From: Ceratotherium simum simum
Lineage: Eukaryota; Chordata; Mammalia; Perissodactyla; Rhinocerotidae
Assembly: GCF_000283155.1 (NCBI RefSeq)
Contig: NW_004454180.1
Coordinates: 18,850,616-18,914,615 of the forward strand
Reading direction: 5' to 3'
DNA: 64,000 nucleotides
The position numbers were made by a program, and so were the translations under genes. Positions 1-11,704 of this stretch are shown one piece after another (the first letter of the stretch is position 1; every line of letters begins with the position of its first letter). The notes beneath the pieces are model-generated. The model saw nothing but the letters and a program-made list of their open reading frames with translations. It had not been told where the DNA came from and made no database searches.

Positions 1-134
1 CCTCAGGGTTTAGCAGTAGTGGGAAACCGCTCCTATACCAAGGCCTTAAGGGCAAGAGGAGGGAACAATGTTTCAGGAGTCTTAGAGATAGATCCATGGA
101 GAGGAGGCAGCCCAAAAGGATCTGTGACTGTAGA

Positions 135-293
135 TGAGTGGTTCGCAAACTTCAGTATGTATCAGAGTCACCTAGAAGGTATGTTAAAATACTGATTACT
201 CCAGTAGGTTTGGAGTACGACCTGAGAATTTGCATTTCTAACAAGCTCCCAGGTGATGCTGAGGCTGCTGTCCAAAGAACAGTCATTGAGAAC
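135..293 (+). mobile_element. MER5A-like hAT DNA transposon fragment
   Basis: GTGGTTCGCAAACTTCAG, TATCAGAGTCACCTAGAAGG, GAATTTGCATTTCTAACAAG and CCCAGGTGATGCTGAGGCTG follow the MER5A consensus in order. The short open frame across it is not a gene. Confidence 0.7.
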
Positions 294-612
294 AAGTGCC
301 AGAGAGAAATTATGCGCTGTCAGAACTGCAACAAGATGAAGGATTTGGGGAATTAATACTTCAACCTCTCTCCTACCACCCACTGATCTCCTGCTGCCGC
401 CTCCCATGGGCCAAACTCAAACAGAAGCTAGAGGGCAAGTAATGCAGTCTGTGGAGGTCAGCCTTCCAGAGAACAAAGAGTGGAGAATGGAGGGGGGTGG
501 GGAAACAGAGAATAATCAGAACCACCATAAATAGAAGGAGGGATAGATCAACGGAAAGACAGATGATAGATGAGCTAACAAGTATCTGAATGGAAGGATA
601 GAGTAATAATAA

Positions 613-815
613 TGGTTGATACTTAACAAGTGTTAATTATGGGCCAACCTCTGAACGAAAGACTTGACTCAAATCACCTCATTTAATCCTAAGAAGTACA
701 TCTATTACCATTCCAATTTTACAAATACGGACACTAAGACACAGAAACTGGATAACTGGCACCTGGCCAAATAGCCAACGAGTGGTGGAATCTGAATCCC
801 AACCTGGGCATGCTG
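613..815 (+). mobile_element. MIR-type SINE fragment
   Basis: CACCTCATTTAATCCTAAG, TTTTACAAATACGGACACT and GTGGTGGAATCTGAATCCC match MIR in order. Confidence 0.65.
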
Positions 816-2009
816 TCTGTAGAGCCTCACTCCTCTGTACTGGTCTATGATCAATGCACAGCTGGCAGACAGGCAGTGGGGCAGTAGTCAAGAGTGTAAA
901 CCTGAGAGCAGAGATATCTGAGTTTAAGACACTTACTTGCAAGGGGACCTTGTGGTCTGAGCCTCATTCCTTATGTGTAAACAGAGAGAATAATATGATA
1001 ATAATAAAAATGACTTCCTAGTTTTGTTGGAAAAGTTAAGCAAGGTAAAAGTGGTAAAGTCCTTGATCCAGAGCCTAGCACATAGTAAACAACCACAAAT
1101 ACCATTACTGCTAACATTATTAACGGATGGAAAGAAAGATGTCACCTTTATGGAATTATCCCCCAACCAGAAGAGGGTTCAGAGCATGGTTGGGGATTGT
1201 TGAGTGGGTGTCCCACATATTAATTTTTCTTTTGAGGCCTTCTCTTTGGGTCTATCCCTGGTCCTTCTCATAAGGATAGGAAATCACCCTCCCCCATCCG
1301 CCGATTCCTTGAAATTTGAGGATTTGTCTGAATATGAGCTGGCCAGCCCCTCTCCTTAGAAATCCCCTCTTAGTTCCCAGGATCGAGAGGAAGGGAAAGA
1401 GGAAGGGGGCTATTCCAGGCCAGGCTCCCTCCAGCTGTTTGGTTGACCCAGGTGTTGGACGTATGAAAATGGTAAATAGAGATAGGGGCAGTTCTCACTG
1501 AGCTAGGAGGTTGAATCCCAGAGACCTGAGATATGGGATGCGGTACTGGGCCTCTTTCCAAGGAACATTCCCTTTCAGCTCTACTTCCCAGAGGATGAAT
1601 GGGATGGGCAGGTACTGTAATGACCTGGGGAGGCTACCCCAGTCTCTGTGGTTGTTCTGAGGGCACCAGGGAGCCTTCTTCACCACCAACCGCACCGGAG
1701 AGAAGAACCACAGAGAAGAGAGTAAGGATGAGGGATAAACCTAGGGAAAGGGGCGCAACTCCTCACTCCAGCCCCCCAATCCTGACCATCACCTCTGAAG
1801 GCCAGCCCTATGGTTGATGATGCAAATGTCACCAAGGAGGTGACAGTGCAGACCCTCTCTCTGGAGCTGACAGCACAGGGTCCCCTTCTCTTGGCCAGAC
1901 TGCAGACTGCTTAGGTTCTCAGAACTGAAGTCAAGGAAACCAGAAGAGGGGGGAGCTGCTGAGGGGGAGGAGGGAGAGCAGTGTCAGGTTCCGTCAGAAA
2001 GAGGGGGGC

Positions 2010-2090
2010 AAAGGGGAATCCACAGAATGGATGCAGAGGGGAATTTCTGAGCAGAGAAAGTGAAAGTTCTGGGTCTTAAATAGGAGGCAG
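2010..2090 (+). promoter_or_regulatory. CCL19 proximal promoter: kappaB-like, ISRE-like and TATA-like motifs
   Basis: Seen directly: GGGGAATCCA at 2013-2022 and GGGGAATTTC at 2038-2047 resemble NF-kappaB sites. GAAAGTGAAAG at 2056-2066 fits the IRF/ISRE core GAAANNGAAA. TTAAATA at 2076-2082 is TATA-like and would place transcription start near 2105-2115, about 170 nt before the ATG. Known biology: CCL19 is induced by NF-kappaB, including the RelB arm, and by interferon-linked signals. Site use here is inferred. Confidence 0.55.
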
Positions 2091-2278
2091 TTGCAGCCTC
2101 ACACAGGCTCCCACACTCACATGCCCAGACATCCTCACACCCCGAAAGGACGCCTGTGTGCTCCCCACTGCTCCCTCCCGCTCCCAGCCAAGTCTCAGCC
2201 TCACACAGACTCCTGCACACGCCGGGAGATTCACTCACGCTCACACACTCGTTGTCAGTCCGCCTCTGTGCACCCTCC

Positions 2279-3613
2279 ATGGCACCCCACGCAGCTGCAC
2301 TACTGGCCCTCAGCCTGCTGACTCTCTCGACCTCCCCTGGTAAGGCTGAGGGGAGGCTTAGGGTGGGGGGCTAGAGGGGGGATGTCTAGATCTCAGACTG
2401 CTTGGCGCTGGACGTGAGGGACACTGTGAGTTTGGGCTGCATGTTTCAGGGAACCTGGGGGTTCCCTGTGCCCTGTGTGTGCCTGTGAGTGCGGGTGTAT
2501 CTGGGCCCCTGAATTCCAATGTGTGTCTGCCTCTTGGTGTATCCCAGGGCCTATGGCTGCCCCTCTCTCTGCAGGCTTTATTTCCTGCTGCCTCAGTGTC
2601 CCAGACAGAAGGACAGAACAGTATATATTTGCTTAAGGTGGGGAGAATGGGGGACACTGAGGCAGCGCTAATTGTCAAAATATTTAGCCATTCATAAGTC
2701 CTCTAACACCGGCCTCCTGCTACCCCACCCCACCCCGTTCCCCACCCCCATCCATCCCTCACCAACACTGTGACCATTAACTCTTAACTCTTCCTTTATG
2801 GGGAAGTTGAGAGATCCTGGAAGAGAGGTTGGGGTGATCCGGGCAGCAGGAAGGCATTGTGGGGCTCAGGGCAGAGGTTGTTTACCAAACAGCTTAGAAG
2901 TACTTCAATATGTTTAGCAACCAATAGAGCCATATCGGCGCATGCTGGCTGAATATCCCCTAGCTGCCTCCACACACACACAGGCATCCTTAATCCCAGT
3001 TAGGGCCCTGGCCTCCCCTCTTCAGGGTCCCTGTGTCCTGACACTACCTTCTTTCCCAGCTCTGGGTGGTGCTAACGACGCTGAAGATTGCTGCCTGACT
3101 GTGAACCAGCGCCCCATCCCTGGGAACATCGTGCGAGCCTTTCGCTACCTCCTCATCAAGGATGGCTGCAGAGTGCCCGCCGTTGTGTGAGTTGTGGGAG
3201 GAGCCTGTCTAGCCTCATCTCCCCATCAGCCCCTGGTGACACCCACCTCCACCTTCTTCTCCCTCTTCTCCTTGCCAAGTCCAACCTCTGCAAGGAAGCC
3301 CCTGAACAGGTTCCCACATGTGGTCCCCAGCCTCTGCCCCTCACACCAGGGTCTGCCAGGATGGGTTCCAGACCTCCAGTCTCTCTGACCTCTGACATCT
3401 GACTCCAGGTTCACTACGCTGAGAGGTCGCCAGCTCTGTGCACCCCCAGACCAGCCCTGGGTGGACCGCATCATCCGGAGACTGCAGAAGAACTCTGTAA
3501 AGGCAAGCCTGACCCTCCCCAGTCCTGCCTCCTCCCTTGAGCCCCTGCCCAAGACCCCCAGCCCATGACCTTGTCTCTCCTTCCTCCTCCAGAGCAAGCG
3601 CCACAGCAGTTAG
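2279..3613 (+). CDS. CCL19: CCL19, C-C motif chemokine 19 (4 coding exons, 100 aa)
   Basis: CCL19 is a secreted homeostatic chemokine, the CCR7 ligand that guides T cells and dendritic cells in lymphoid tissue. Coding exons are 2279-2339, 3060-3186, 3409-3502 and 3593-3613; phases join without a stop to give 100 residues (human 98). Residues 1 to about 22 form a Leu/Ala-rich signal peptide. The mature start is followed by NDAEDCC with adjacent Cys31-Cys32, then the conserved stretch ending in KDGCRVPAVV, then RGRQLCAPPDQPWV, and a basic tail SKRHSS. These match human CCL19 and lack the long basic tail of CCL21. The exon 3 end, placed by homology, is followed by GCAAGC, so intron 3 appears to be a GC-AG intron. 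An in-phase GT two codons earlier (3497) is an alternative donor. A second, broken copy lies 18 kb downstream. Confidence 0.96.
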
Positions 3614-3836
3614 CGCACGACAGCCCCAGAGGGAGCCCTGTGTCTGAGTGAAGGGACATGAACCACCGTGGCCCTGGGGAACCCTGGACCAGAAGGGAGA
3701 ATCAGGCCTCCAGCTCCCCTGCACCAGACCTGACCCAGCCAGGGCGAGCCTGGAGTGTCCGTGTGAGTGTGAGTGAGAGTGAGGGGTTGAATGTGGTGGG
3801 AGCACAGCTCCTCCTCGCCCAGACTGCAATGCTTCC

Positions 3837-3842
3837 AATAAA
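3837..3842 (+). promoter_or_regulatory. CCL19 poly(A) signal AATAAA
   Basis: AATAAA lies 224 nt after the CCL19 stop codon, in a context (CTTCCAATAAAGCCCACTGG) typical of a chemokine 3' end. The duplicate copy carries AATATA at the matching place. Confidence 0.85.
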
Positions 3843-4129
3843 GCCCACTGGCACCCACGGATCAGTCTGTCTGCTGTTTGCTGTCTGTTCAGGAGGACCA
3901 AGATTGGAAAGGGAGAGATGGAATGGCAGGATCTGTTTTCCACCCTGCAGACTGACCAACGTCCTCATCGACCTCCACTCACCCAACACCCTGTGTTCTC
4001 AGGATCAGCCCCCACAGTCAGGGCCCCACCACATGTCTCCTCGCAGGCCTCTCATACTCCATGGCTCAGCAACACTAAACCTGTATCAGTTCCCTGAATG
4101 TGCCAACTCTCCAATGCCTCCCAGCCTTT

Positions 4130-4560
4130 GCTCTCCAGGAAAGGTGTCCAAGTATCCAGGCATCTCAGTGATTGGATATCACTGGAGGGATGTCAGGAAC
4201 CAGCTCTCATGACTGGGGGAGGGACAGAGGGCCCAACTCTACTGCCGGGGGGAAGTACCCATCCGCCCATGCCATTCCCTCTGTCTGGAACACTCTTCCC
4301 ATCTGTGTCTGGATGACTCTTCCTCGAGGAAGCCTTCCCTGACTCCAGGGTGAGTTGGGAGCCTCCCTCCCTCTCAAGTTCCCAGGAACCCCTGCCCCTC
4401 TCCTCCCGCAGCACTCATCATTCTGAGTTACAATTGCTAGTTTATTGGCCTTCCTGGACAGGGATCATGTCCATTTTGGTTTCTACTGTCACGCTGGTGT
4501 CCAGCTTGGGACAAGGTAGCCACTCAATAAATATTTGTCTTGAGAATGAATAAATATGTG
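4130..4560 (+). mobile_element. L2-type LINE 3' fragment
   Basis: AAGCCTTCCCTGACTCCAGG, GGACAGGGATCATGTCC and CCACTCAATAAATATTTG are typical of the L2 3' end. Confidence 0.65.
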
Positions 4561-4599
4561 AGGAAAGGTGCCACAGTTGGGGGGAGGGCCCATCTGTCC

Positions 4600-6540
4600 C
4601 TGCAGAACCATACCTGCAGGCCAGTCCTCCTCTCTGGCACAGTTAGTCTAGGCCAGGTCCAGTCCCATCTGGGCAATCCTGGGGTCACACTTCTCAGGGA
4701 TACTGACAGACTTGGGAGCCAGAGGTCAGAGTAGGAGAGGCTCGAGAGGATGCAAGAATGAGCAGTCAGGGAGCCAGGGAGATTCATGCAGTAACCCCCC
4801 AGCAGCCCGCAGCCCACCTGGGCTTCAGGGCCAAGGAAACGCTGAGGCCAGGGGCGTCACAGGGAAGGAGTTTCAGCTCTGGGAGATGAAAGTCCTGTGA
4901 CTCTGGTAGCATCCCACAGGGCTGCTCTGGGAGGAGTGAGCTCCTTCTGCTTAGGAAGTCCCCTGGGGAAGCTGGCTGGCCTCTTGGCTGTGTCCCCTAA
5001 CAGCCTGTCCAGCTGGGAGCAGCCAGTCTGTGCCACTGGGGTTGGAATGGCAGCCAGGACACAGGCTAAGCAACCTCGCCCAGGAACTGGGGCCATGATT
5101 AGACCAGGTATACCTCATCGGGTAAAACAGGCCTGAGCAGGCCTGGGCAGCCTGGGATAGGGAGCGGTGGTAAGGGGTTGTGCCAACCCCTCCTCACTGA
5201 GCTGAGAGCATGACACCTTCTTCCTCTCCCCTGCTTCCAGAAGTAGGTGTTCAAAATCTCAAATATCCCAGGTCTTAGAGTCACAATGAGTGGGTGGGAT
5301 GGGGATAGTTTGCAGGAACAACTGCTATGGCTGGGAAGTTTGGCTCTGCTGCCTGGGGGAAATTACCCATCCATTCATGCATCCATGCATCCATCCAGCC
5401 AGCCAGCTGTCTCTGCATCCATTAGACCTCCATCCACCCATCCACCCACACCTCCATCTACGCATCCATCCATTAATCCATGCATTAAGTCAGCCACCCA
5501 TGGTGTTCCACAGGTCCCAACTTGGACACCCTTTGGACCGAGTGCCCTGTACACCAGCAGGCAGAGAACAAAACAGGTGTGGGGGGACACATTGCCCCAA
5601 ATCCTTCTCAGTTCCCAGTGAAGCCAAGTGGAGGTCAGCCTGCCACAGAGGCAGACACAACCTCTCCCTCTGGACCCTCGGGGAACACACAGACAGAGCA
5701 GGGGAGGGGAGGGTGGGAGCCCTGAGGAAGGTGCTACCAGAACAGATGCCCCCGGACACTGCCTCTCTGACACTGCCACAGGGAGTCCAGGAACAGGTCA
5801 GGAGCTCAATGCCCAGCCCCCAACCCCACAATCCTGTTTCTGCCCCTCACTGTGCGACTCTGGGCAAGTCCCTTCCTCACTCCCCCTCCAAGGCCTTAGT
5901 TCCCCATCTGTCAGGTGGGAGCAGGAGCTTAATTTTTATGAGTCTCTCCAAACAAAAACTTGACTCCTGAATCTTTGGGTCTCAGGCTAACCCCCAGCAT
6001 TCAAACAGGCTCCCCCAAAGTCATGCATATTCAGAAATGTCCCCACAGCCTGGGGCCCCGGGGACCACCCTCTGGGAATAAAGGGGAAGCTGAGGTTCGG
6101 AAAGAGGGAATATAACCCAGGAGCTACTGTAGCAGCTAGAACAGCCCCCTGCTGGACCCGGAGGCCTGTGGAATGAAGAACTGGAGAAAGCCTGAGGGGT
6201 GAACACCAGAGCCCCGTGGGGAGCAGGCATGTGGTCCTCCCCACCCCTTCTCCAGCCAGCGCCTTCCCTCCTGGCTTTCTCCCTCTTTTTTTTTTTAATA
6301 TATGTATCATAGTATTTTTAATTATGGCACTTTTTCATGCAATATGATGCCAGCCTTCTTAATCACTGACCAAAAATTCAATTCTGGGCACTTAAGTCAA
6401 AAATTCAAACATTACTTTTGTTAATTGTATAAATGAGAATAATCTATTTGTTTTCATGGCTATTTCCTTCCAACCTCTGGCAATGCTGGCTATAAGCTCA
6501 TAAGGATAATCCCCAATTTGCAATAGGGTTTGTTTGAAAA
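4600..6540. other. Intergenic stretch between CCL19 and the L1 fragment
   Basis: No gene is recognised. A CATC-rich microsatellite lies at 5360-5480. Open frames over 5247-5970 overlap on both strands and lack recognisable domains. Confidence 0.5.
5360..5480. repeat. Interrupted (CATC)n microsatellite
   Basis: CATCCATTCATGCATCCATG and later CATCCACCCATCCACCCA units run with interruptions over about 120 nt. Confidence 0.85.
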
Positions 6541-6551
6541 GTTTTCAAGTT

Positions 6552-6860
6552 GGCTGTCTGAAACTGTGAAATAAGCCAGATGGAGAAAGCCAAATACTGT
6601 ATGATTTCACTCATGAGGAAGATAAAACAACAACAACAATAAACAAACGCATAGATACAGAGAACAGATTGGTGGTTACCAGAGAGGAAGGGGGGTAGGG
6701 GAGGGTGAAAGGGGTAAAGGGGGACATTTGTACAACGATGAATGGAAACTAGACTTTTGGTGGTGAACATGATGTAGTCTATACAGAAGTCAAACTACAA
6801 TGATATATACCTGAAATTTATATAATGTTATAAACCAATGTTACCTCAATAAAAAATAAA
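6552..6860 (+). mobile_element. L1 3' end fragment
   Basis: CTGTATGATTTCACTCATGAG, GATTGGTGGTTACCAGAGAG and CTCAATAAAAAATAAA match the L1 3' end. It directly precedes an ERE. Confidence 0.75.
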
Positions 6861-6863
6861 GTA

Positions 6864-7060
6864 GGGCCAGCCCTGGTGGCCTAGTAGTTAAGTTCAGCGC
6901 ACTCCACTTCAGCAGCCTGGATTTGGTTCCCAGGCGTGGACCTATACCCTCTGTTAGCAGCCATGCTGTGCTGGTGGCCCACATATGAAAAAACAGAGGA
7001 AGATTGGCACGGATGTTAGCTCAGGGCGAATTTTCCTTAGCAAAAATAAAATAAAATAAA
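6864..7060 (+). mobile_element. ERE SINE
   Basis: Forward copy: GGGCCAGCCCTGGTGGCC head, then GCCATGCTGTGCTGGTGGCC, then TTAGCTCAGGGCGAATTTTCC and an A-rich AAATAAAATAAA tail. It supports a perissodactyl source. Confidence 0.9.
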
Positions 7061-8670
7061 CACCACTACCTATAAAGTATTGAGCACCTATCTTAAATCA
7101 GTCTTTGATGCCCTATATATCTGCATTTCCCCCTTTCTTTCTAGTTAGTTCCACCCAAGAAAGAAGGAGGTCATGCTATAACCTCCTCTTCCACTTCCTT
7201 CTCTCTGGCAAGACTCTCTCAGGATCCACGGCTTAGGTCTTTTCTATCAATATTCTTGTTATCTACTGGTTGGCATAAAGAAATCTTTGAAAACTCTACT
7301 GAGGGCCTGACTACCATTTCTAAAATGCATCATGAGTTTCAGACAAGAAAACTTCTCCCTCCCTCTTTATCCCACCCCCAGCCACCAACCCTCTTGGGCC
7401 CTGGGTCACATGCCCTAACCTCCCTGCCAGATACATGAGGGCTTAGCTCAGCAACCTGTGACTTGTCCCACCCCTCTCCAACATTCTCAGCACTGTGACT
7501 TCGTCTAATCAACATCTGCCCATTTCACTCTGATGTCCTGACAAGCTCTAGATCTTGTTTTATCCTGAGTTCTGGTGCACCAGGGGCCTACCTGCTGACC
7601 TGACAATGACGAAGCTGCCAGATCTGACGGTGGTATGGACTCTTAGCTCCCCAGTCAGGATACAGAGGCCTTGCCGCCTGCCCCTAGGGAGACAGCTTCC
7701 TCTGTAGCACACATGGCGCCTACTACAGGTTCAAGGCCAGCAGCTGAGCGATACCTCCCTCCCCAGAAGGCCTGTGGTCCCAGCAGCCAACATCTCCCTA
7801 CAGGAACCTGACATCCCTGCTCAGGGAGCTCCCAGCCTTTTTGTCTGCCTACGTGGTGGACAAAAACTTCCTGTCCTGTCTATTGACAGAGCTCCCAGGG
7901 GAAGGGATTGGCCTGTCCATCTCCACTGTCAACATTCCTCTCCACAGGGGCTGGCACAGAACAAGGCCCAGTACACATTTGATTAACACAAAATGGAGCT
8001 GAGTGCGGCTCGTTCCCACGATGCACCCCCACACACACTCACACCTGGAGCACATCCAGTTCTCAAGACAGCGGGGCTGCCTCTGCGGCATGGGGAATGG
8101 TTTGGTCAGAGCCAGCCCCAGACGGTTTTGATCATATTTTCACCATCACATGTTTGAGTTCTCGGTAAACCCCCACCCCATGCTCCCCTTCTCTGGCATC
8201 CGGGAAACTCAGAAACAGCCAGAAAACCTTGGGAATTACAGTCTTACAAAGGAGCAGGGCTCCCAAGTGGGGAGTTTCCTCAAGGGCCCCTCTGCAGGAA
8301 GATGCAGGCCCTTCTCTGGTCAGAGAACTTCCTCAATGGCCCCGAGACTTTGTCCACATGGAAGGACATGGCTTTGCAGTACTAGCTAACTCACCACCAG
8401 TGCTTCCTAGGGGCTGGGCACGGCTTCCGTGCTGTCCTCGTGCTGCGGTTGCAGCTGAGGAAACTGTGGTGCAAAGGTGAAGTAACGTGCCCGGGCTGCA
8501 CAGCCGGCAAAGTAGAAGAGCCAGGGATCCTAGCCGGGCACTGTGGCTCCAGAATCTGCACTCTTAGCCACTACAGATACCACCGGTCTCAGGCGACCCA
8601 TCTCCTAAGTAAAAATGGGGAACAATACGTCACGGCCAGGTCTGAGCAAGTAGCCCTCAGGCTATAGGGA
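7061..8670. other. Intergenic stretch, nothing recognised
   Basis: Moderate GC sequence without a recognisable gene, RNA gene or confident repeat. Confidence 0.5.
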
Positions 8671-8671
8671 A

Positions 8672-8880
8672 AGCCATTACTTCGGGGTGCTGACCATGTG
8701 CCAGGCTCCAAGCTGAGTCCTTTATGTGCATTATATCATTGCATCCTGAACCAACCCTCTGAGGAGGGGATCATTAGTCCCATTCTATGTGTGAGGAAAC
8801 TGAGGCACAGAGAGGTAGACTGACCTCCCAAGTCCACTCAGCTAGTGAGTGGCAAGGCTGAGACTGCAGCCTAAGTCTGC
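8672..8880 (+). mobile_element. MIR SINE fragment
   Basis: CTGACCATGTGCCAGGCTCC, GTGAGGAAACTGAGGCACAG and AGCTAGTGAGTGGCAAGGC match the MIR core closely. Confidence 0.85.
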
Positions 8881-8884
8881 CTGA

Positions 8885-9830
8885 CCCGTGGCACTTGGGC
8901 TGAGGGCTGAGGGCTGGGGGCTGGGATGTCCCGTTGGGTGGAAAGGCTTGGCTTCCTAGGAAGAACCAGGAAAAAACAAGAGAGTCTGGAGGTCTCAGGC
9001 AGGACCCCAGCGCCTGAGCCTCCAGGAGGAATGGGCATGGGTTCTGGAGGTCTGCTCAGGCCTCAGTTTTCCCAAGAGTGGAGCCACAGAGAAGGGGATC
9101 AGGCTACAGCCGTGCCCACCTTCTTATCTCCATTCCCAGGGTAGTATCAGAGGCCAGGACCTGGTGACACTGAAAGGAAAGGAGGAATGAGGGAAAGGGC
9201 TGAGATCTGAGGGCAGGGGCAGGGGCAGGACTAGGGGTCCTGTGGGCGGGGCTTCTGGAGAAGGTGGGGAAAGGCTTCTGAGCTAGGGCCTCTCTGATGG
9301 CCTCTGTGCCAGCCTGGCTGCGACCTCTGCAGGGCAGAGCATCTGGGGACAGCAGGGTTGGGATCAGACCCCTGCAGGACTCGCTTCTGGGGTCCACTTC
9401 AGTCTCCTGAGGGGCCAGGGATGGGCTGGACAGGGGTCAAGGACAAGGGCAAGGGCACAATTCTAAGGATTTGAGCAGCTAGGAGAGTCAGACCCCCATC
9501 CGCTTCTGTTCTTAGGATATTAGAGTCTCCCTTGTGCTCCTGTGGGGAAGCAGAAGATGTGAGCTACCCTGGCCCCCAACCCGCCCAAGTGGGATGACTT
9601 TAACCCCAGCAGCTTTGACACTCCCCTAATTGGATAACCAGACCCCCCAGGGCTCTGGATCTCAGAATCACCCTCCCTGGAAATTGGATCCATCCCCATC
9701 AAAACTCCAACCACCTTGCTGACCTCTTACCTGTCAGACCATCATTTGAAGGATCCTCCTCCAAAAGGAAGCCAACCCTTCCTACCAGGAGCCCAGCACT
9801 GTCAAGCCCTCCATCAATTCAGGAACCCTG
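8885..9830. other. Intergenic stretch, nothing recognised
   Basis: GC-rich sequence with no gene model I can support. The GGGCTGAGG run near 8899-8920 and GGGGCAGGGGCA near 9215 are simple repeats. Confidence 0.5.
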
Positions 9831-9839
9831 ACAGGGTAT

Positions 9840-9970
9840 CCCAATACCTATCGGCGTCCCCATTGCTGATAGGACCTCCATTAATGTCAAGGCCCCCTAT
9901 TACCATCAGGCCGCCATTCCTCTCAGGAAATCCTATCGCTGTCAGGAACATGCACACCTGTCAGACAGGG
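9840..9970. repeat. Degenerate short repeat (GTCAAGGCCCCCTATTA type)
   Basis: Phrases such as GATAGGACCTCCATTA, GTCAAGGCCCCCTATTA, ATCAGGCCGCCATTC and CTCAGGAAATCCTATC recur about every 24-26 nt. A related short array lies at 24014-24085 (GTCAAGGCCCCCGTTATTCC). Confidence 0.45.
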
Positions 9971-10139
9971 ACACCATTTTCCCTGTAGTCTATGTAAATG
10001 ACACCTCTTGGCATGGCAGCCCTAAGTGTCATCTGTTAGTGTAGGGCCCCCAGTAGTCTCAGAGCTGCCATGACATAGGGTCCCAGCCCTGGCAAAACCT
10101 AAAGTGTCTAAAGAGATGCCACTTCACTGTCTGTACCCA

Positions 10140-10260
10140 GAACATGTATCCCTGCCAGGCACTGTTCTAGGCCCTGGTGATACAACAGTGAACAAGACAG
10201 ATACGGTCTTGAGCTTCATGAAGCGAATGTAACCTTCTAATGAGGGTTACGTTAACCCTC
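10140..10260 (+). mobile_element. Old interspersed repeat relic
   Basis: CCAGGCACTGTTCTAGGCCC and GATACAACAGTGAACAAGAC are typical of an ancient mammalian LINE/SINE-like family. Confidence 0.45.
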
Positions 10261-10264
10261 CCCT

Positions 10265-11250
10265 CAAAAAAGGCAAATAGACAAATGTATTCATCAAGAT
10301 TCTTACTTGTAAGCCACTGAAGCTCACCAGCTGATTTCAACAGAAAAGTAATTTATGGTAAAGCCCCTGGGAAGGTGAAAACAATGTAAGAGCAAGGGAG
10401 CCTGAGTAGCCAGACCACCCCACGGGACACAGTAGAGCCAGGACCATGCAGACAGCCCTCCAGGACAGCATGGTGGCATCACCAAAAGGCGACGCCAAAT
10501 GCCAGTGCCACCCCTATGTCCAGACAACTGGGGCCCCTGCCCTCACTCCATGTTTTAGAGGGCCCTGCTCTGGCCCTCCTCCAGTCATATCTCTGGACAC
10601 AGGGGAAGAGGACACAGAGCTGAGGGTCATGTCCACCTGGGGCTCATGCTTCTCCTTCTAGACCACATTTCAGGAACTGAATTCCAGAGAATTCCCTGCC
10701 CCAGTGGCCCCATGCAGCTTCCAGAATCCATGTAGGCCTCTTGCTCAGATCTGTCCTTCCTGGGATGGACTGTGTCACTGATGTGCACACTACTCAGTGG
10801 GGAGGGTGGCCAAGAGGTAGCTATTTGCAGGGAACGTGGAAGGAGCTTGTACGTATGGGCCGGTAGTGTCCGCGCCCAGGTTCATGAGGCCATTCCCGGC
10901 ACAGGATGGAAGGAAGTTAAGGTAGGAAGAGGAAGGGGACAAGTAGGGCACTGGATCTTGGCTTTCGTCTATCACCTCATTCTGTCATGGAACTCTAAGG
11001 AGTCCAAGAATTCTAAATTTGAACTTAGCTTTCAAATTGTTTTGAAAGTATATTTTTCAAGGTAGTAAGAGAGATACATTTTTATTTGACAATTTGTTAG
11101 CTTGATTTATAACTGTTAAATGGTTAGCTATATGGTGGGTGGGCCTCCATTTGTACTGTTGCCCCGAGCCCCACAAAGGTTAGGTGGTCAGTCTGCCAGA
11201 TTCCCGTTCTGTTATCACAGCTACAGCTGCCCCTGGAAAACAGACATCAC
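10265..11250. other. Intergenic stretch
   Basis: No gene is recognised. 10290-10400 (CTTGTAAGCCACTGAAGCTC) resembles an old repeat that I cannot name. Confidence 0.4.
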
Positions 11251-11252
11251 TT

Positions 11253-11405
11253 CCACCACCACTCCTACCACCACCAAAATGGATTCCCTACTAACCCTGC
11301 TCCTTTGCATCACCACTAGCTTCCTAGTCACAATCCTTGGAAAGTGCTTCTGATTGGCTAAGCCGAGGTCATGTGCCCAAGTCCTAGCTGCAAAGGGGGC
11401 TAGGA
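11253..11405 (+). repeat. Dispersed repeat pair, copy A
   Basis: ACCACCAAAATGGATTCCCT, then TCTGATTGGCTAAGC; these phrases recur in order at 14037-14180. Copies are diverged. Confidence 0.7.
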
Positions 11406-11704
11406 AAACTAGTATGTTACCTTTAGGGATTCTACGATGGAAGCCAAGCTCTCCCGGTGACCAAGACTAATGTGATAGGAAATTCCTCAAACATAGGAAG
11501 GGTTAAGGTTGTGGGCAGTGAAAAAAATGATAAATATCTCTATAGTCCACCCAACATCAACATTCACCCTTCTTTTCAAACCCTAAACTTTTTAAAAATC
11601 TAAGAGTATTACCTAACTTAATATTACTTTTGCTTACACAATCAAAAAAGTTCACCCCTTCCCAAAGAGAGACTATTCAGAGCCTTAGCAATTACCACAT
11701 CTGT

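Larger units (their letters stand above)
1240..3862 (+). repeat. Segmental duplication, copy 1 (intact CCL19 locus)
   Basis: From about 1240 the sequence aligns by eye with 18445 onward. Shared landmarks include the run with CCAGCCCCTCTCC near 1345 and 18537, the block around 1500-1700 with 18690-18860, and the promoter/exon block. Similarity is moderate upstream and very high from 3409 to about 3861, then stops abruptly. Confidence 0.8.

Noticed and set aside
2279..3613. CCL21 as identity of the first chemokine gene
   Set aside because: CCL21 has a long C-terminal extension with extra cysteines. This protein is short, with RGRQLCAPPDQPWV and NDAEDCC as in CCL19.
3341..3943. Antisense open frame of 200 codons over CCL19 exons 3-4, repeated at 21335-21949
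   Set aside because: It occurs in both copies because the DNA is nearly identical, not because of protein constraint. It is a shadow of CCL19 with no known homologue.
5247..5970. Overlapping 124- and 226-codon frames
   Set aside because: They start in a CATC microsatellite, overlap on both strands and show no domain or splice support.
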